Assembly: GCA_951230915.1 (NCBI GenBank)
Contig: OX579636.1
Coordinates: 6,463,001 to 6,527,000, forward strand
DNA: 64,000 bases
Direction of reading: 5' to 3'
DNA from: Antitrichia curtipendula
Taxonomy: Eukaryota; Streptophyta; Bryopsida; Hypnales; Leucodontaceae
The position numbers and the translations under genes were made by a program. The stretch's first letter is position 1, and each line of letters begins with the position of its first letter. The notes under the pieces were generated by a model. That model saw only the letters and a list, made by a program, of their open reading frames with translations, did no database searches and was not told the origin of the DNA. Below are positions 12,264 to 23,976 of the stretch, piece after piece.

Positions 12264-12960
12264 TTATGGTGGAGGCAAAAAAAACTCAATATCTTCTGTA
12301 TAGGAATGGACATCTTTTTTTCTAAACGCCTTGACTTGTTTGCTAGCCACTTGGATTCCCAAGGGACTTCTATCTAACTCTCGAAGTGAATAAGTGCCAT
12401 TTTTATGTACTTTTGTCACCACAAAGGGGCCAAACCATCTTTGTGCAAATTTTCTAATAGAGTTATATTGATGTTCCAAACTGCTGTCAAACACAATCAT
12501 CTAGTCCCCTACATAAATTGGTTTGGCTCTTAACCTATGAGTTTCGTCAAACCTCTCTTTGTTTCCCAATCTGGCTATCTTCAATTTCTCCAATGCCACT
12601 TTTTGGTCTTTAGGCAACCTTTCAAGCTGTCTAATCCGGAATTCTAGTAGTCTTTATCTTGTATTGATGTCTTCCCAATCCAAAACACCCATGTAGGTAT
12701 TAAATATTCAGTAGGCATAATAGATTTTTGGCCCAACATGAGCCCAATTGGCATATAGCCAGTAACAATGTTGTGCGTGGTTCTATCTGCCCATAATGCA
12801 AATGGTAGAAGTTTAGGCCATTGTTTTGATTTGCCTTTACATGCCTTGATTAAAGCATTAATAATGGAAGGATGTCCCCTTTCACTTTTATCATTTGTTT
12901 CAAGATTATAAGTAGTTATAAGCCTTAACTTCACTCCATATCTCTCGAAAATTCTGAAAT
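12264..12960 (-). pseudogene. Ty3/Gypsy retrotransposon integrase remnant
   Basis: Read on the minus strand from about 12960, the conceptual product is the end of a Ty3/Gypsy polyprotein. First comes the late integrase core (SERGHPSIINALIKAC, WPKLLPFALWADRTTH, TGYMPIGLMLGQ), then a linker (RIRQLERLPKDQ), then the C-terminal GPY/F-type module (QRWFGPFVV, NGTYSLRELD). It is broken: a frameshift and stop near 12644, an amber stop near 12500, and no reverse transcriptase, protease or flanking long terminal repeats visible. It has the look of an old truncated fragment. No function is expected. Confidence 0.8.
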
Positions 12961-13199
12961 AACAAATGTAATTACAAATCGAGCATTGTTGCTATACTAG
13001 GGACATTGAAAAACAACAACAATGATAATGTAGGAGGCTTATAAAGCATCCATTTAAGAGCTAGAATTATTTTTGGGAGGTGGACTTCTTGAAATATACT
13101 TTAGTAATGAAAGACAAATGGAATTCCCATTTAACCCAAGTCATTTCATATTTTGGGGAGTTTCTTGGAATAAGTTATGAATTTTTAAAGTTGAAATGC

Positions 13200-13316
13200 A
13201 ATGGTTGCTAAAAGCATCCACTTTCTGAAATGTACACTATTTGTATATTGTTGGCGCAAAGAAAAATAAAAGTGTACAAACAGTGTACATTTCAAAAAGT
13301 GGATGCATTTAGAGCC
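13200..13316. repeat. Foldback miniature element of the GGCTCTAAAAGC family
   Basis: The two arms are inverted copies: GCTAAAAGCATCCACTTTCT with GAAATGTACAC at the left, and at the right the reverse complement of GCTCTAAATGCATCCACTTT with GAAATGTACAC. They face each other across a short spacer near 13250. The outer end resembles the ends of the elements at 41904-42393 and 49711-49980. Confidence 0.65.
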
Positions 13317-13328
13317 CAAGCACTTTAA

Positions 13329-14291
13329 CCCCTAAAGGACCAAATGGCGTTTTTTGGCAACATAGCGATTTTGGGCAGCTCACTACGAACGGAAATTTTC
13401 TTTTTTTTCTTTGAAATTTTCACACAACATGTGCCCGAGGAGTAGCTTCAAGGCCCAATAATTTTCAGAACTTTTGAATATATGGTTAAAAAGTTATTGG
13501 ATGATATGTCATTTTCAACGTTCAGCGGGCAGCTCAAAAAAAGTCTGAAAAATCACTTTTAAAAAAAATAAAAATTTGAAATTGGCCCTCAAGATTTACA
13601 TATACATGGCAGGAAAGCTTTGAATCATTCCATTCAGATTTATGAGATGAAAATTATGAGGTGTTCTAGTTTGCGGGTAGTTATAGATTCGCTACTCTAA
13701 AATAAACTTTGGAGTTCTTTATTTAACTCATTTTTAAATATTTTTCAAAAAAAATAAAACCATAGAATGTGTGTTGTTTATTACAACATTACAACCGTTG
13801 GGATGGGCNNNNNNNNNNNNNNNNNNNNNNNNNNNNNNNNNNNNNNNNNNNNNNNNNNNNNNNNNNNNNNNNNNNNNNNNNNNNNNNNNNNNNNNNNNNN
13901 NNNNNNNNNNNNNNNNNNNNNNNNNNNNNNNNNNNNNNNNNNNNNNNNNNNNNNNNNNNNNNNNNNNNNNNNNNNNNNNNNNNNNNNNNNNNNNNNNNNN
14001 NNNNNNNNGAGAGAGAGAGAGCACTCTAAAAAATCAATTTCAAATTTTTATTTTTGAAAAAAATTACTTTTTTTGATCTGCCTGGACTACCTGACTAGAA
14101 AAAAAAGTAATATATTATGCCATAACTTTTGATTCGTATTTCCAAATGTCATGAAATTTATTGCATATGAAAGATATTCCTTGCACACAACTTCTATTAA
14201 AATTTCAGCCAAAAAATATAAAAATCTCCAGTCATAGGTATCTGCCCTAAATTTCTATATTGACAAAAAATGCATGTTGGTCCTTTAGGGG
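13329..14291. mobile_element. piggyBac-like non-autonomous element
   Basis: It is bounded by TTAA at 13325-13328 and 14292-14295. The ends are inverted: CCCCTAAAGGACCAA at the left, TTGGTCCTTTAGGGG at the right. TTAA duplication with CCC-type ends is the hallmark of the piggyBac superfamily. The interior is AT-rich and non-coding, and 200 bases of it are unknown (gap at 13809-14008). Confidence 0.8.
13809..14008. other. Assembly gap (200 unknown bases)
   Basis: A run of N followed directly by a GA microsatellite at 14009-14021, which probably caused the gap. Open frames running through it are meaningless. Confidence 0.99.
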
Positions 14292-14668
14292 TTAAAACTT
14301 TGAAAGTGACTTGAAGTTTTTCAATACTCTTTTCAAATGTCAAATCTAAAATTGAGGTCACCAAAAAAGTATGGGGTTAAAAGACATAACATGCTTAGCC
14401 CTAATGAATTTACAGCTTCTCAATATCTATTCTATAATTTTTTTAAATGAATTTCTAATGTGATTTTTTTTCCAAGATCTATTGTTTTTGAAAATCATTT
14501 CCAAGAGTCCTCAACACTAAAACTAAACTTCAAAAGAATTTGTCTAAGAAAATTACTTTAGCTATGGTAGTAACTAAGCAAAGTTTCATTCATCTTCAAA
14601 ATTTTGCGGGCACCAAAGTTTAATGCACCAGTCATTTTGGGGGTTAACCAGCCCTAAAGCTCTTTTAA

Positions 14669-15609
14669 CCCCTAAAGGTTTTTGACTATGTTTTCACCAA
14701 AAACACTCCATAACTACCATTTCTAATACAAGTACCAAAGTTTGAAAAGAAATATTTTTAGACAAACGTAATTGTAGGATCTTTTAGTACGCCGATTTGA
14801 GAAGATGTAGAAAAGATTTCAGAAAATTCTAGTATGTAGATTGCAAGATATTAGTGTTTGAAATGACAAAAATCCTTTTTTTTCCCTCCAAAAAAATGGG
14901 CAGTTGCACTTCACAAGGTCACATGTTTATGAAGAAATTTCCAAAATGATTGTAACTCTTTGGATTCATTCTTCAAGGCAAGTTGGCTACATGCTTGAAA
15001 AGTTTTAGATCATATAGAATTGTACAGCATATATGAAAAAAATAGTAAGTAGAAAGAAGTAGAGAATGATTTAAAGTACTAAATTGTTAACCATTTATTT
15101 ATGGAATTGAAAAATGCCAATCCCAATGATTGTGATGTTGCAATAAAAAATCTATATCTAATGTTTTTATTTTTTTTCAATAATATTAAAAATTGAGTAA
15201 AATAAAGGACTTCAAAGATTATTTTAGAGTAGAGATTTTATAACTACTTATAAACTATACACAACTAAGACTCCTTAAAACTTCCATCTCATTAATCAAA
15301 AAGGAATGATTCAAAGTTTTCCATATATATAGAAATCCAAAAAAGCAGTTTTAAATTTTTATTTTTCAAAAAAGTGATTTTAAAAGAATTTTTTTTGATG
15401 CCTGGGCTGCCCGCCGAGCAATGAAAACTACATATCGTTCAATAACTCTTTGACAATGTAGTCAAAAGTTCTGAAAATTGTTGGACCTTAAAGCTACTCT
15501 TCAAAAAAATGTTGTATTAAAATTTCAAAGAAAAAAAAAATCCATTGGTAGTGAGTGAGCTATCCCTAATTGTTGTATTGCCGAAAAAGGCACTTTGGTC
15601 CTTTAGGGG
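14669..15609. mobile_element. piggyBac-like non-autonomous element
   Basis: It is flanked by TTAA at 14665-14668 and 15610-15613. The left end is CCCCTAAAGG and the right end is CCTTTAGGGG. It shares interior phrases with the neighbour at 13329-14291 and is in the same family. No coding capacity. Confidence 0.78.
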
Positions 15610-16388
15610 TTAAATCCAAAATGGTTTGGAACTACTTTGGTGACTATAAGTCAAGTAGTAAAATTTGATTGTTGTTTGCATGGATCTCATTCATGCAATG
15701 CCTTGAAGCCATGCATTTTTTTATATCATTGTAGTATAAATCAAGATTGATATCCTATAGTTAAAAGTTCTTCAAAATGCATAAGAATTTATTTATAAGT
15801 TTTTTTGTCTAAGATGCTATTTTGTGCAATTTTGAGAGAATTTTCTTATTTTTGAGTCAACTAGAACTTTAGGGTTTAGCTCTAAAGAAAAGAGGGTGTT
15901 TTAAAAGCGGAAAAATTGCAAAATGTGGATTTTTGTTACATTGTCCAAATCAATTTTTATTTTTATTTATTTATAATTTGAACCTAACAAAAGTAAATAA
16001 AACAAGTAAAGCAATGTGTAGAAAAAACTTCAACCCATTTGACAAGCAGATTGAAAGATTATAATATTTGACGTGAGACAGTTTACAATACATACATACC
16101 TAGCTAGCATTAAGTTAAAGTGTTTCTAATGTGCTAAGAGCAGCTCCAATGGGCTATTGAAAGAAGCCCGAGAACGGTGCCAACTAGGCCTTTAACATGC
16201 TTTTGCCAAAAACCACTCCCCAATGCAGCCGTTGTAGCCAATGACATTTTCTAGGGCTCTTTACATGAGAGCCCCTGCTCGACATTTTGGGTCGATTTGC
16301 TGAGCACGGGAGAGTACACTAGAAGCTTAGACTCTCTGACAATGACAATAGGTGTAGTGGTTCCCAAATTCGGAAGAGGAGGAATTTT

Positions 16389-17450
16389 TTGAATGATGAG
16401 GAGCGGCAAGTTTGTAGGAGTGTCCTACAAATTTTGCAAGATCCGATTCATGGTAATGGGCAATGCAAAGAAGCATTTTGGGATAGAGTAAGTCGACATT
16501 TCAATCAAAATTGTCCAAGCGGTGCAGACAAGCGTCCAAAGAGGTCTTTGGAGACCAAGTGGAGCATAGTCAAGCATGATGTAAGCAAATTCATTTCTGT
16601 TTACAAACATTGTTATAGCGTTAGAGAATTTGGAACTTCATTAGATGATAATTTGCAAAATGCACTTGGACTTTACAAAACAAAAGATGCAAAGCAACGT
16701 CTGTTTGTATTTCTTCACTGTTGGTTACTCCTTAAAGAGTGCCCTTGTTGGATGGAGACCCCTGGGGAGTGAGCACCAACTACACAGCAAAGGCCAATTG
16801 ACAAAATTGAAGGCGATAAAGGGGAACCGGCTAATGTTGAAGACTTGCCACATGAAGATGTCAACATTGCTTTGATGCCACAAAGGAACCCAAGTACGCC
16901 TTACAAACGACCGCGCCCGATTGGAAACAAGGCAGCCAAAGAGGACCACCGAGAATTGAAACAAAAAGACAATGCCCACCAAGTTCAAGCCCAAGCCACG
17001 AAGGACCTTGCAGCTGCGAATGCTCTGAAAGCATAAACACTTCGCGATCAAGCCATCATGTCGTTATTTACTATGTCGGAGCCGGATCATCTCTCTGATT
17101 AAGCTCGAGAGTACTTGGAGATGAGACGTGAGGAGTAAATGAAGAAATTAAAAGATCGCACAGAAGCTAGGAAAGCGGCAAACGCACGGTTGGCAGTTAT
17201 TGCAGCAAGGGAGGCTCGGGCAAACGCCAAAGAAGTTGCCCTCACTATTGCTAATCAGGTGCCATCGGCTCCAATTGCTTCACCAAGAACGTCTATTCCA
17301 CTTGCACAAGATTCACCAACTTTAGAAAGAGTGAGATCACCCAACCCAAGTATCCCTATTTTCTTTAGTCAAAATGATTTTCCAAACGGCACCCAAGAAT
17401 TTTCTCAACATGACAACGACTTTGATAGGGATGAAGCTTCTCCAACTTGA
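16389..17450 (+). pseudogene. PIF/Harbinger ORF1, Myb/SANT-like DNA-binding protein, nonsense-mutated
   Basis: One continuous frame from 16389 encodes the typical plant PIF ORF1 product (often annotated as 'no apical meristem-associated' or glutathione S-transferase T3-like). The N-terminal trihelix/Myb-like part contains ERQVCRSVLQI, FWDRVSRHFN, RSLETKWSIVKHDVSKFI and FGTSLDD. A linker follows, then a C-terminal coiled coil rich in Lys, Arg, Glu and Ala (MKKLKDRTEARKAANARLA). The frame is never shifted but is interrupted by stops at 16770-16772 (TGA), 17034-17036 (TAA), 17100-17102 (TAA) and 17136-17138 (TAA). In an active element ORF1 is needed with the nuclease to bind the ends and enter the nucleus. 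This copy cannot make a full protein. Confidence 0.8.
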
Positions 17451-19597
17451 ATTTCAGATACAGAAGAGGATTCACACCGAATTGAAGCAAATGGCACTCA
17501 CTTTCAACTTTTCGAGCAATCACATCAATACCACAGCGAAGAGGATCACCTCAACATTCCACCGACTTCGTTGCTAGCAGATGAGATCTTGCTCTTTTTT
17601 TCTTTTAAGATTGAGGTAATTACATTTATGTTCTAAATTTCCTTCTTCTTAGAATTTAGGGTTGGAACTTCCTTAAAATCTTTCAAAATTACTTCAAAGT
17701 TTGAAAGCTTCCATTTGGTCTGTAGAAGCTGAGATTGTGGTGTTTGATAGGAGTTGTTGATGGAAATTTTAGATTGTAGTGTATGCTTCTTTACAAATTT
17801 ATTCGATGTGCAATTGCTATCTCCCAAATTGAGTCTCACAGCATTTAGTTTTTTTTTGAAATTTCCACTATTGTTTCCCAAATCTCTAGTATTCTTAGAT
17901 CGACAGTCCTAAAACTTCATAGTCGGAGGTGTTAAGGTTCAAGTAATCTATTGCAAGACTTTCCCTTGATTTGAAGTCTCTTTAAAGTTTCTCTCTGAAA
18001 TACTACACCGTCACTAGAATTCGACTATTGCTACTGTGGTAGAGTAGAAAGCTTGCACTGTGACACCTCCAATATCATGTTCAATTTTTGGAACTTGACA
18101 AAGTCTACCGCGTGCTCAATTTAATCTCCAATTTCTGATAATCTAAATTAATGCATTGCACCGCAATGATTTGATTTAAATATAGTTTTGTTATTTCCTT
18201 GATTCTTTGGGTAATTTAAACAAGTGCATAAAGAAATTTGAACGATTAGGGATTTCATTATTTTATATTTTTTGGTAAGGATGCGTAAATTCTAACATTG
18301 ACACACTCATGTACAGACATTCAAGTAGCAACCGGTATAACTCCTATCCATGACAACTATCCTCAACAATTTGGAGGTCAAGTTTACTCACCCCACAATG
18401 TACATAGCCTTCCAGGATTCCATTTGCCATCACCTCATGCGGGCAGAGTGTTTGATTCCATGGCTCACAAGAGATCCACTTTTGGAACGCCGACTCAAGG
18501 AGAATTACTATTCTATTGATGATGAGACAACAACTATGGTAAGTGTTGTTTCTTGTTGGACTTTCTTTTGATGGGCTTTGTCTTTCTAGGCTCTGTTAGT
18601 CAAGTACAGTGCTTGCCAAATTCAAGAAAGTCTACTTCTTGACTTGTTGTAGGGGCTCTGAAGATAGAGCGACTTGAGCACGGCCTGCATACATAGAAAA
18701 AGAGAAAGTTCATTTTTTTGATATGGATACATTAATACACATTGAAGTGGATAGAATTGGCTTAATGGTACTACTTGTTCAGAATAGATTTTGTGTATAT
18801 TAGATTCATTTTTATTTTTCCAAAAGCTTTTATATATGCCAAATGGAAGCGAAGTTTGAACCTATGAAAATATTCTAGTCAAAACTCTTTTGTGTTGGAT
18901 CTATACATTGTCATTACAAGCAAAAGTGCTATCAATTGAATGGTAACAGATGCAACATATGCATTGTCAATTGGTCCAACATCATGCTAAAGCTAAATGT
19001 AGCCTACTAGAGTGTATTCAAATATCAATTCTACATATTTATTACTTAGAACTAGTAATTGTATATGACTAAGAAATTTGCTAATAAAATGTACAATTCT
19101 AGTTAGCTACTCACGTGATGTTCTAGAAATTGCCTCCAATTGCTTCAGTTTTTTTCTTGTCAATAACTAAAAAGTCTTTACAATACATTACATATCTTTT
19201 TAATTTCTTATAATTCAATCTTCTAAAAATATTATAAGAAGATGCATATTAAAAGAATAGAATATCTTCTAGAATACTTATTATCTAAATACATCAAACA
19301 AAAATATCTCTAACAAAAATTGCTAGAAAAAGGCACAAATATGTAGATAACACATATAAATCTTAATAGAAAGAAAAAGAAGAAAAAGACTTACAAATGA
19401 AAATGAATTTAAAATGTATTTTTTTTGTACTAGCTCCACATACAAAGTAGTAATAACATTTGCTTTAGATTTTTTCTTGTCAACAACTAAAAAGACTTTA
19501 CAATACATTATGTATCTTTTTAATTCCTTATAAATCATTCTTCTAGAAATATTTAAGCAACAGAGTGAAGTTTGGTGTAGTGTTCTTTTTTTTTATC

Positions 19598-21884
19598 CTA
19601 AGGTACCTGGATAGGTTGCAAAAAGCAAGACCATGATGGATAGATACCATCTGTCAACAAGTGGTACCGTTGGTACAAATGACCATTGACCTCGAAGGTG
19701 ATGTCATTTCCTTCACCTCGTAGTAGATTGTGTACAAGGGGTGAGCAGACATTGAGGTTGTTGTTGCCCCTTGGCAACCCGAAGAAAGCATGCCAAATCC
19801 AAAAGGATTGATCAGCTATGGCCTCTAGAATAATGCTACGAAGCCCATCTTTGTCTTGGAACTGTCCTTGCCAAGCAACCGGACAATTCTTCCAAGTCCA
19901 ATGCAGGCAATCTAAACTACCAAACATACCTGGGAAGCCACGAACAGTATTAATGTTTATTTGCCTATGCAAATCATCCAAGGTTGGTTGCCTCAAAAAA
20001 GTAGACTGGAAGCAACCGCAAATAGCAACCGCAAATGGCAACCACAAAACGTTTCATGGCCTCATTCGCAGTACTCTCCCTCGTGCGGCAATACTCATCT
20101 ATGGCATCTGCCGGAATACCATAGGCAAGCATTCTTATAGTTGTACTGCATTTCTGTAAGGCAGATAACCCTAACTGCCCCACGGCATCACACCTTTGAA
20201 CAAACCAAGGGTCAAAACACTATAAGAAAACCCCGTTTTTGTTGTCGTTGAACCAAAACGTGCCATGTTTGCTAAGATGTCACGCGTTAAGCAGTGAACG
20301 GGTGCAAAAGAGTGAATTTGATTTGATGTTGCAAAAAACGTGTGAGATTAAGTTGGAAAACAAGTAGATGTCACCGTAGACAAAGATGTTTTTAACGATG
20401 TTTAAAAAAACAAGCTCATGTTTTGTTGTGACATCTCAAAAAACATAGACTACCACGTCAGCATGAAGTCCACTTTCATTATGGATAAATTACTAAAAAT
20501 TACTACGGTCAATGGAAAAATATTGACCTTATATAAAAAATTTAGGAAAAAGGCAATGATGTGGCATACTTTCCAAAAAAAAGAAAAATGGATGGATGAA
20601 AATGGATGTGTTCCATGGATGAAAACAGATAGTCTTTATACAGGTGGGGAGGTGGAAGAGAGACAATTGATATGGGATATATCAAAAAAAAATTGCGTTC
20701 AAAGTGAAATGTCCACAAAAACGTTGAGATGTTTGAAACAACATCTCTATGTTTAGAAGAACATGTACACGTCAAAAACAACATCGACATGTAAACAAGT
20801 GAAATAACCATATTCTACTTATCCCATATTGTTTGTCTTTCCATGGGCAGAGAATGGATATAAATACAATGTCTTTGTCCTTCATTTTTATTAACTTTTA
20901 ATGAAGTAATTCCTTCATTTGGCCATTAAAAATTCTCTTAATGGTTGATGGTAAGTTTTCTTCAATTTTTGTTGAATTTAGAATTTTTTTTTGTTCATTT
21001 TATTTTTTTAATTTATATTAAATTTTTATTGATATTGCCTTGTAGGTAGGGTATGTAGCAATTGATGTTTGAAAAAACATGTAATTTGACGTTGCAAAAA
21101 ATGTCTAATTTGACATCTCAAGAAACACCATTAAATTATTCAAATGACACAAAATGAGTTGACGTGGCCTCCACGTTACAGTTTCCCGCCTCCACGTCAA
21201 AGACCACATTAGCAATGGCGTGGATGGAAAAAAAGATGACGTGGCAGTGGTCGAGCATGTGGCGCTGACATGGCGCTTACGTGGCCTCCACATGTCGACC
21301 TTTGTAGACCTTTGTTCACCTTGTCATGTGTGACATCAGGAAAAAACAAGCTTGGAAACGACGCGTTTTTTGTGATTTTTGCACGTTTTTTGCCCGTCAA
21401 TTCAAACGGATTTTAGGAGACATCTCCGCCGATTACTTCTGCGTCAAACAAGACGTCGTCTGATCGTCTCATGTTTTCTGCAACATAAAAAAAACACCTG
21501 TTTTCTTATAGTGAAAGCGCATACTTCTTGCACAATGTGCAAGAATAGCTCTCTCCTCATGCCATAGTGACGTCTGAATTCGGATGCATCGAAAGTGCAA
21601 TCTTCTACAAAATAATCTTGAAACAAGCGTTTGTGGCCAACTTCCCTCTCCCTCAACACATACCTTCTCCCAAGTGTGCTACCTCCATGTCGAGATCTGG
21701 CTAAAGATGAAGCCCCCTCAAGCGCTTGGGAGAGCAAATTCTGGATCAGCTCTTCTTTATATTTGCCATCAGAGGATGATTCTTCAAGCCCTTCTACAAT
21801 AGCTCTCTTCGCCACTACTCCATGAGCACTCCAACAGCACCCCAATAGCACCCAAAAAACACCCCAACGACACTCCAACAGCAC
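19598..21884 (-). pseudogene. PIF/Harbinger DDE nuclease gene, split by a CACTA insertion
   Basis: The minus-strand frame starts near 21884 and runs through FRRHYGMRRELFLHIVQEVC to 21514, is interrupted by the CACTA element, and resumes at 20217 with FDPWFVQRCDAVGQLGLS, IRMLAYGIPADAIDEY and MKRFV. After a frameshift near 20035, caused by a short duplicated GGTTGC-type repeat, it continues with GMFGSLDCLHW (first catalytic Asp), FFGLPRGNNNLNV and YHLTDGIYPSW. The second catalytic Asp, normally in NNDxNV, is Asn here. The frame then stops at 19598, before the region that should supply the third acidic residue. With the inserted DNA and one target copy removed the frame across the junction reads VCAFDPW without a break, so the gene was still in frame there when it was hit. 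Confidence 0.82.
20218..21513 (+). mobile_element. Complete CACTA-like non-autonomous element, 1296 bp
   Basis: Perfect 13-bp terminal inverted repeats CACTATAAGAAAA (20218-20230 and, inverted, 21501-21513) are flanked by the 3-bp duplication AAA (20215-20217 and 21514-21516). Both features are standard for CACTA/En-Spm elements. The interior carries subterminal ACGTGG/CCACGT words and no transposase. It is nearly identical, inverted, to the partial copy at 1-1131, which suggests recent activity driven from elsewhere. Confidence 0.9.
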
Positions 21885-22601
21885 CCCAATATTATTTCAT
21901 CAGCACTCAAAATCCACCGGAATCGCATCCTAAAACCACCCCAACAACACACGAACAGCAATACAACAAGCATTACAAGAATTTTCAACCCTGGAAGAGG
22001 CCACGAGTTTTGAACCCCCTGGATGCAATTGCAGAAGCCCTTGAAGCTTTGATTTCGGGTGCTGATGTGGCACTACTTGTGCCACATCAGTGCCACGTCA
22101 GACTTTTTAATTTTTTAATATTTTTCTAATATTTTTTTAAAAATAATTATTATTTTAATAAAAAAATATTAATTTTTTAATAAAAAAATATTCTTTTAAG
22201 GTTCCTGTAATTGCACCACAGGGGTGCCAAAAATCATCTGTTAACAGCCTCTTCGAGGGCTGAAACTTCTTGTAATGCAGACCCGAAGGCGCATTTGAAA
22301 GTCCAAACATATCCAGGAATTAGAAAAGTCTACAGAATCTAGTTTGAAATTTCACAAAGAATTATGTTTGGAGCCGAATGCTGGGCCTCAGACCGTCCAA
22401 GCATAGGGCCTGATGCAGCTTGGCCCAACTCCCGACCCGCTCGCTCACTCTGCATGGGGCCCGAGCCTAACAATATCTAGAGCCTTGTGCAGAGCGCGCA
22501 CTGGGCTTGCTCTAACAAAGTTCACATGAAACACAAAATTATATAATAATTTGTTTTTTAGAAACAAAAAATTAGCACTAAGTTGATCATGATGTGGCAA
22601 C

Positions 22602-22706
22602 TTCTAAGCTACTTTTTACTTGGACTTACTTCTGTAGGAATTGGAATTAAACTTTCTTTAGTACCTTTTCATCAATGGACTCCTGATGTATATGAAAGAG
22701 TGTGAA
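22602..22706 (+). pseudogene. ndhB: ndhB-like fragment, probable plastid DNA in the nucleus
   Basis: A short frame ending in a stop near 22706 encodes [20 protein letters not shown], which matches the conserved membrane segment of plastid NAD(P)H dehydrogenase subunit 2 ([17 protein letters not shown]) as I recall it. Only about 30 codons are recognisable; both sides are AT-rich non-coding DNA and the reading stops at GTG TGA. It lies 90 bp beyond the right end of the Harbinger element. A mitochondrial nad2 origin is less likely because of the QWTPDVYE wording. No function is expected. Confidence 0.55.
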
Positions 22707-22969
22707 TTGTTTTATATAAATAAAAAACATAAGTTTTTATTGTGTTTACAAAATTTATAAATATTTTATAGACATGAAAAATAACAAAAATTATTATTTT
22801 CACTCAAAATAAACATAATTTTTAATAAATAAATTTAAATTAGATATAGAATAAAACAAACATCAACTTGAAATAAATGGGATTCTTCTTGTCACAATTT
22901 AGATTTTGTTTGTTTGTTTGTTTGTTTGTTGATTATTGCATAATGAGCAAGGAGATAGACCAGTGGCCC

Positions 22970-23638
22970 CCTAAATGTGCCAGCGTTTAAGTAAATCTTT
23001 AACTTTTTAACGCTTGGGCAATTGGGTATGTAAATTTTTTTGTATTGTAAATCGTAGACCAATTTTGCCTCCTAACATCATTTTGGGATTAAGTGGATTG
23101 ACAATACACCTCGCAATACACTAATTTATTTTTTTGGTGATTTCTTGTGCAATAAGAGGAAATTTCTTTAGGTGAAATTCAAATAGTGAAAAGCTAGAGA
23201 CAAACATTTGGAATATGTAGGAAAAATTTCAAGAACTTTGATTTCACATATTACAAGATAATGGGGCTTGAAGTTAATATGAAAATGTTTTTTTTCTCAA
23301 AAATGCCTTGATATAGCTAACAAAGTTTGACTCTTCTTAGACTATGATTTGAGAACTAAAAATTGTTTTTAGGGGGGACAATTGTATGCTTTATTAGTTA
23401 CATACATGTCAAATTTCAAAAGCCAATGAAATTTTTAGCAAAAGATGCCTTAAAGATGCTCCAATTGCCCAAACTTCCTTAAAAGTCACAACAGCATGAG
23501 GGGGTAGATATATGCTCGCACTAGTTATGACAAAAATTTCGTGAACATCCAACCAAAATGGACTTTGTAGGAACCTACCTAGATTTTCAAATGATCGTTT
23601 GTCCTTTTAACAAATAGAATTGTCCTTTCCTTTAGGAA
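22970..23638. mobile_element. Possible decayed piggyBac-like element
   Basis: The right end looks like the family: GTCCTTTCCTTTAGGAA followed by TTAA at 23639-23642. The proposed left end, CCCCCTAAATGTGCC near 22970, lacks a clear TTAA. The interior contains GGAACCTACCTAGAT, a phrase shared with the element at 52382-53346. Confidence 0.35.
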
Positions 23639-23747
23639 TTAACTGAAGCTTACTGATTCTCAACAAACTTGCTATACATCACTATATCCAAAATTTAAAG
23701 AAAACAAAACTTTTACTGAAGTTTATAGACAACCCAACTTAGCTTAA

Positions 23748-23972
23748 CCCTTAAACGCTAAGCATGCCACTGAGGAAATCATTTGTTTTGGTACCGTGTG
23801 AATTGTTGACTTGAAAAAATGAAAAAAGCACTCACTGGAAGACAAACTACTGTAGAAGACTTTTCCTTTTTTCACACAAAATTTGGAAGATGAATAGTTG
23901 CACTTTTATCCTACATGGAAAGATATCTTTGTCATTCATCGAACATCAAATGTCCTCAATGTCGTTTATGGG
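23748..23972. mobile_element. Short piggyBac-like miniature element (225 bp)
   Basis: It is flanked by TTAA at 23744-23747 and 23973-23976. Ends are CCCTTAAACG at the left and reverse complement CCCATAAACGACATTGAGG at the right. Its ends and interior resemble the copy at 42162-42384. It abuts the autonomous element that follows and shares one TTAA with it. Confidence 0.75.
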
Positions 23973-23976
23973 TTAA

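Larger units (their letters stand above)
16138..22512. mobile_element. PIF/Harbinger transposon, inactive, carrying a nested CACTA element
   Basis: It is flanked by the 3-bp target TAA at 16135-16137 and 22513-22515, typical of PIF/Harbinger. The ends are imperfect inverted repeats: GAGCAGCTCCAATGGGC at the left, and reverse complement GAGCAAGCCCAGTGCGC at the right. It carries the two genes expected of the superfamily in convergent orientation: a Myb/SANT-like ORF1 (plus strand) and a DDE nuclease (minus strand). Both are mutated. Without the 1.3-kb nested element the original was about 5.1 kb. The stretch 17580-19597 between the genes has no clear coding content; a short possibly exonic piece sits at 18298-18571 but is not recognised. 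Confidence 0.85.

Noticed and set aside
13734..14076. Open frames of about 90-100 codons across the unknown bases
   Set aside because: They exist only because the gap contains no stop codons.
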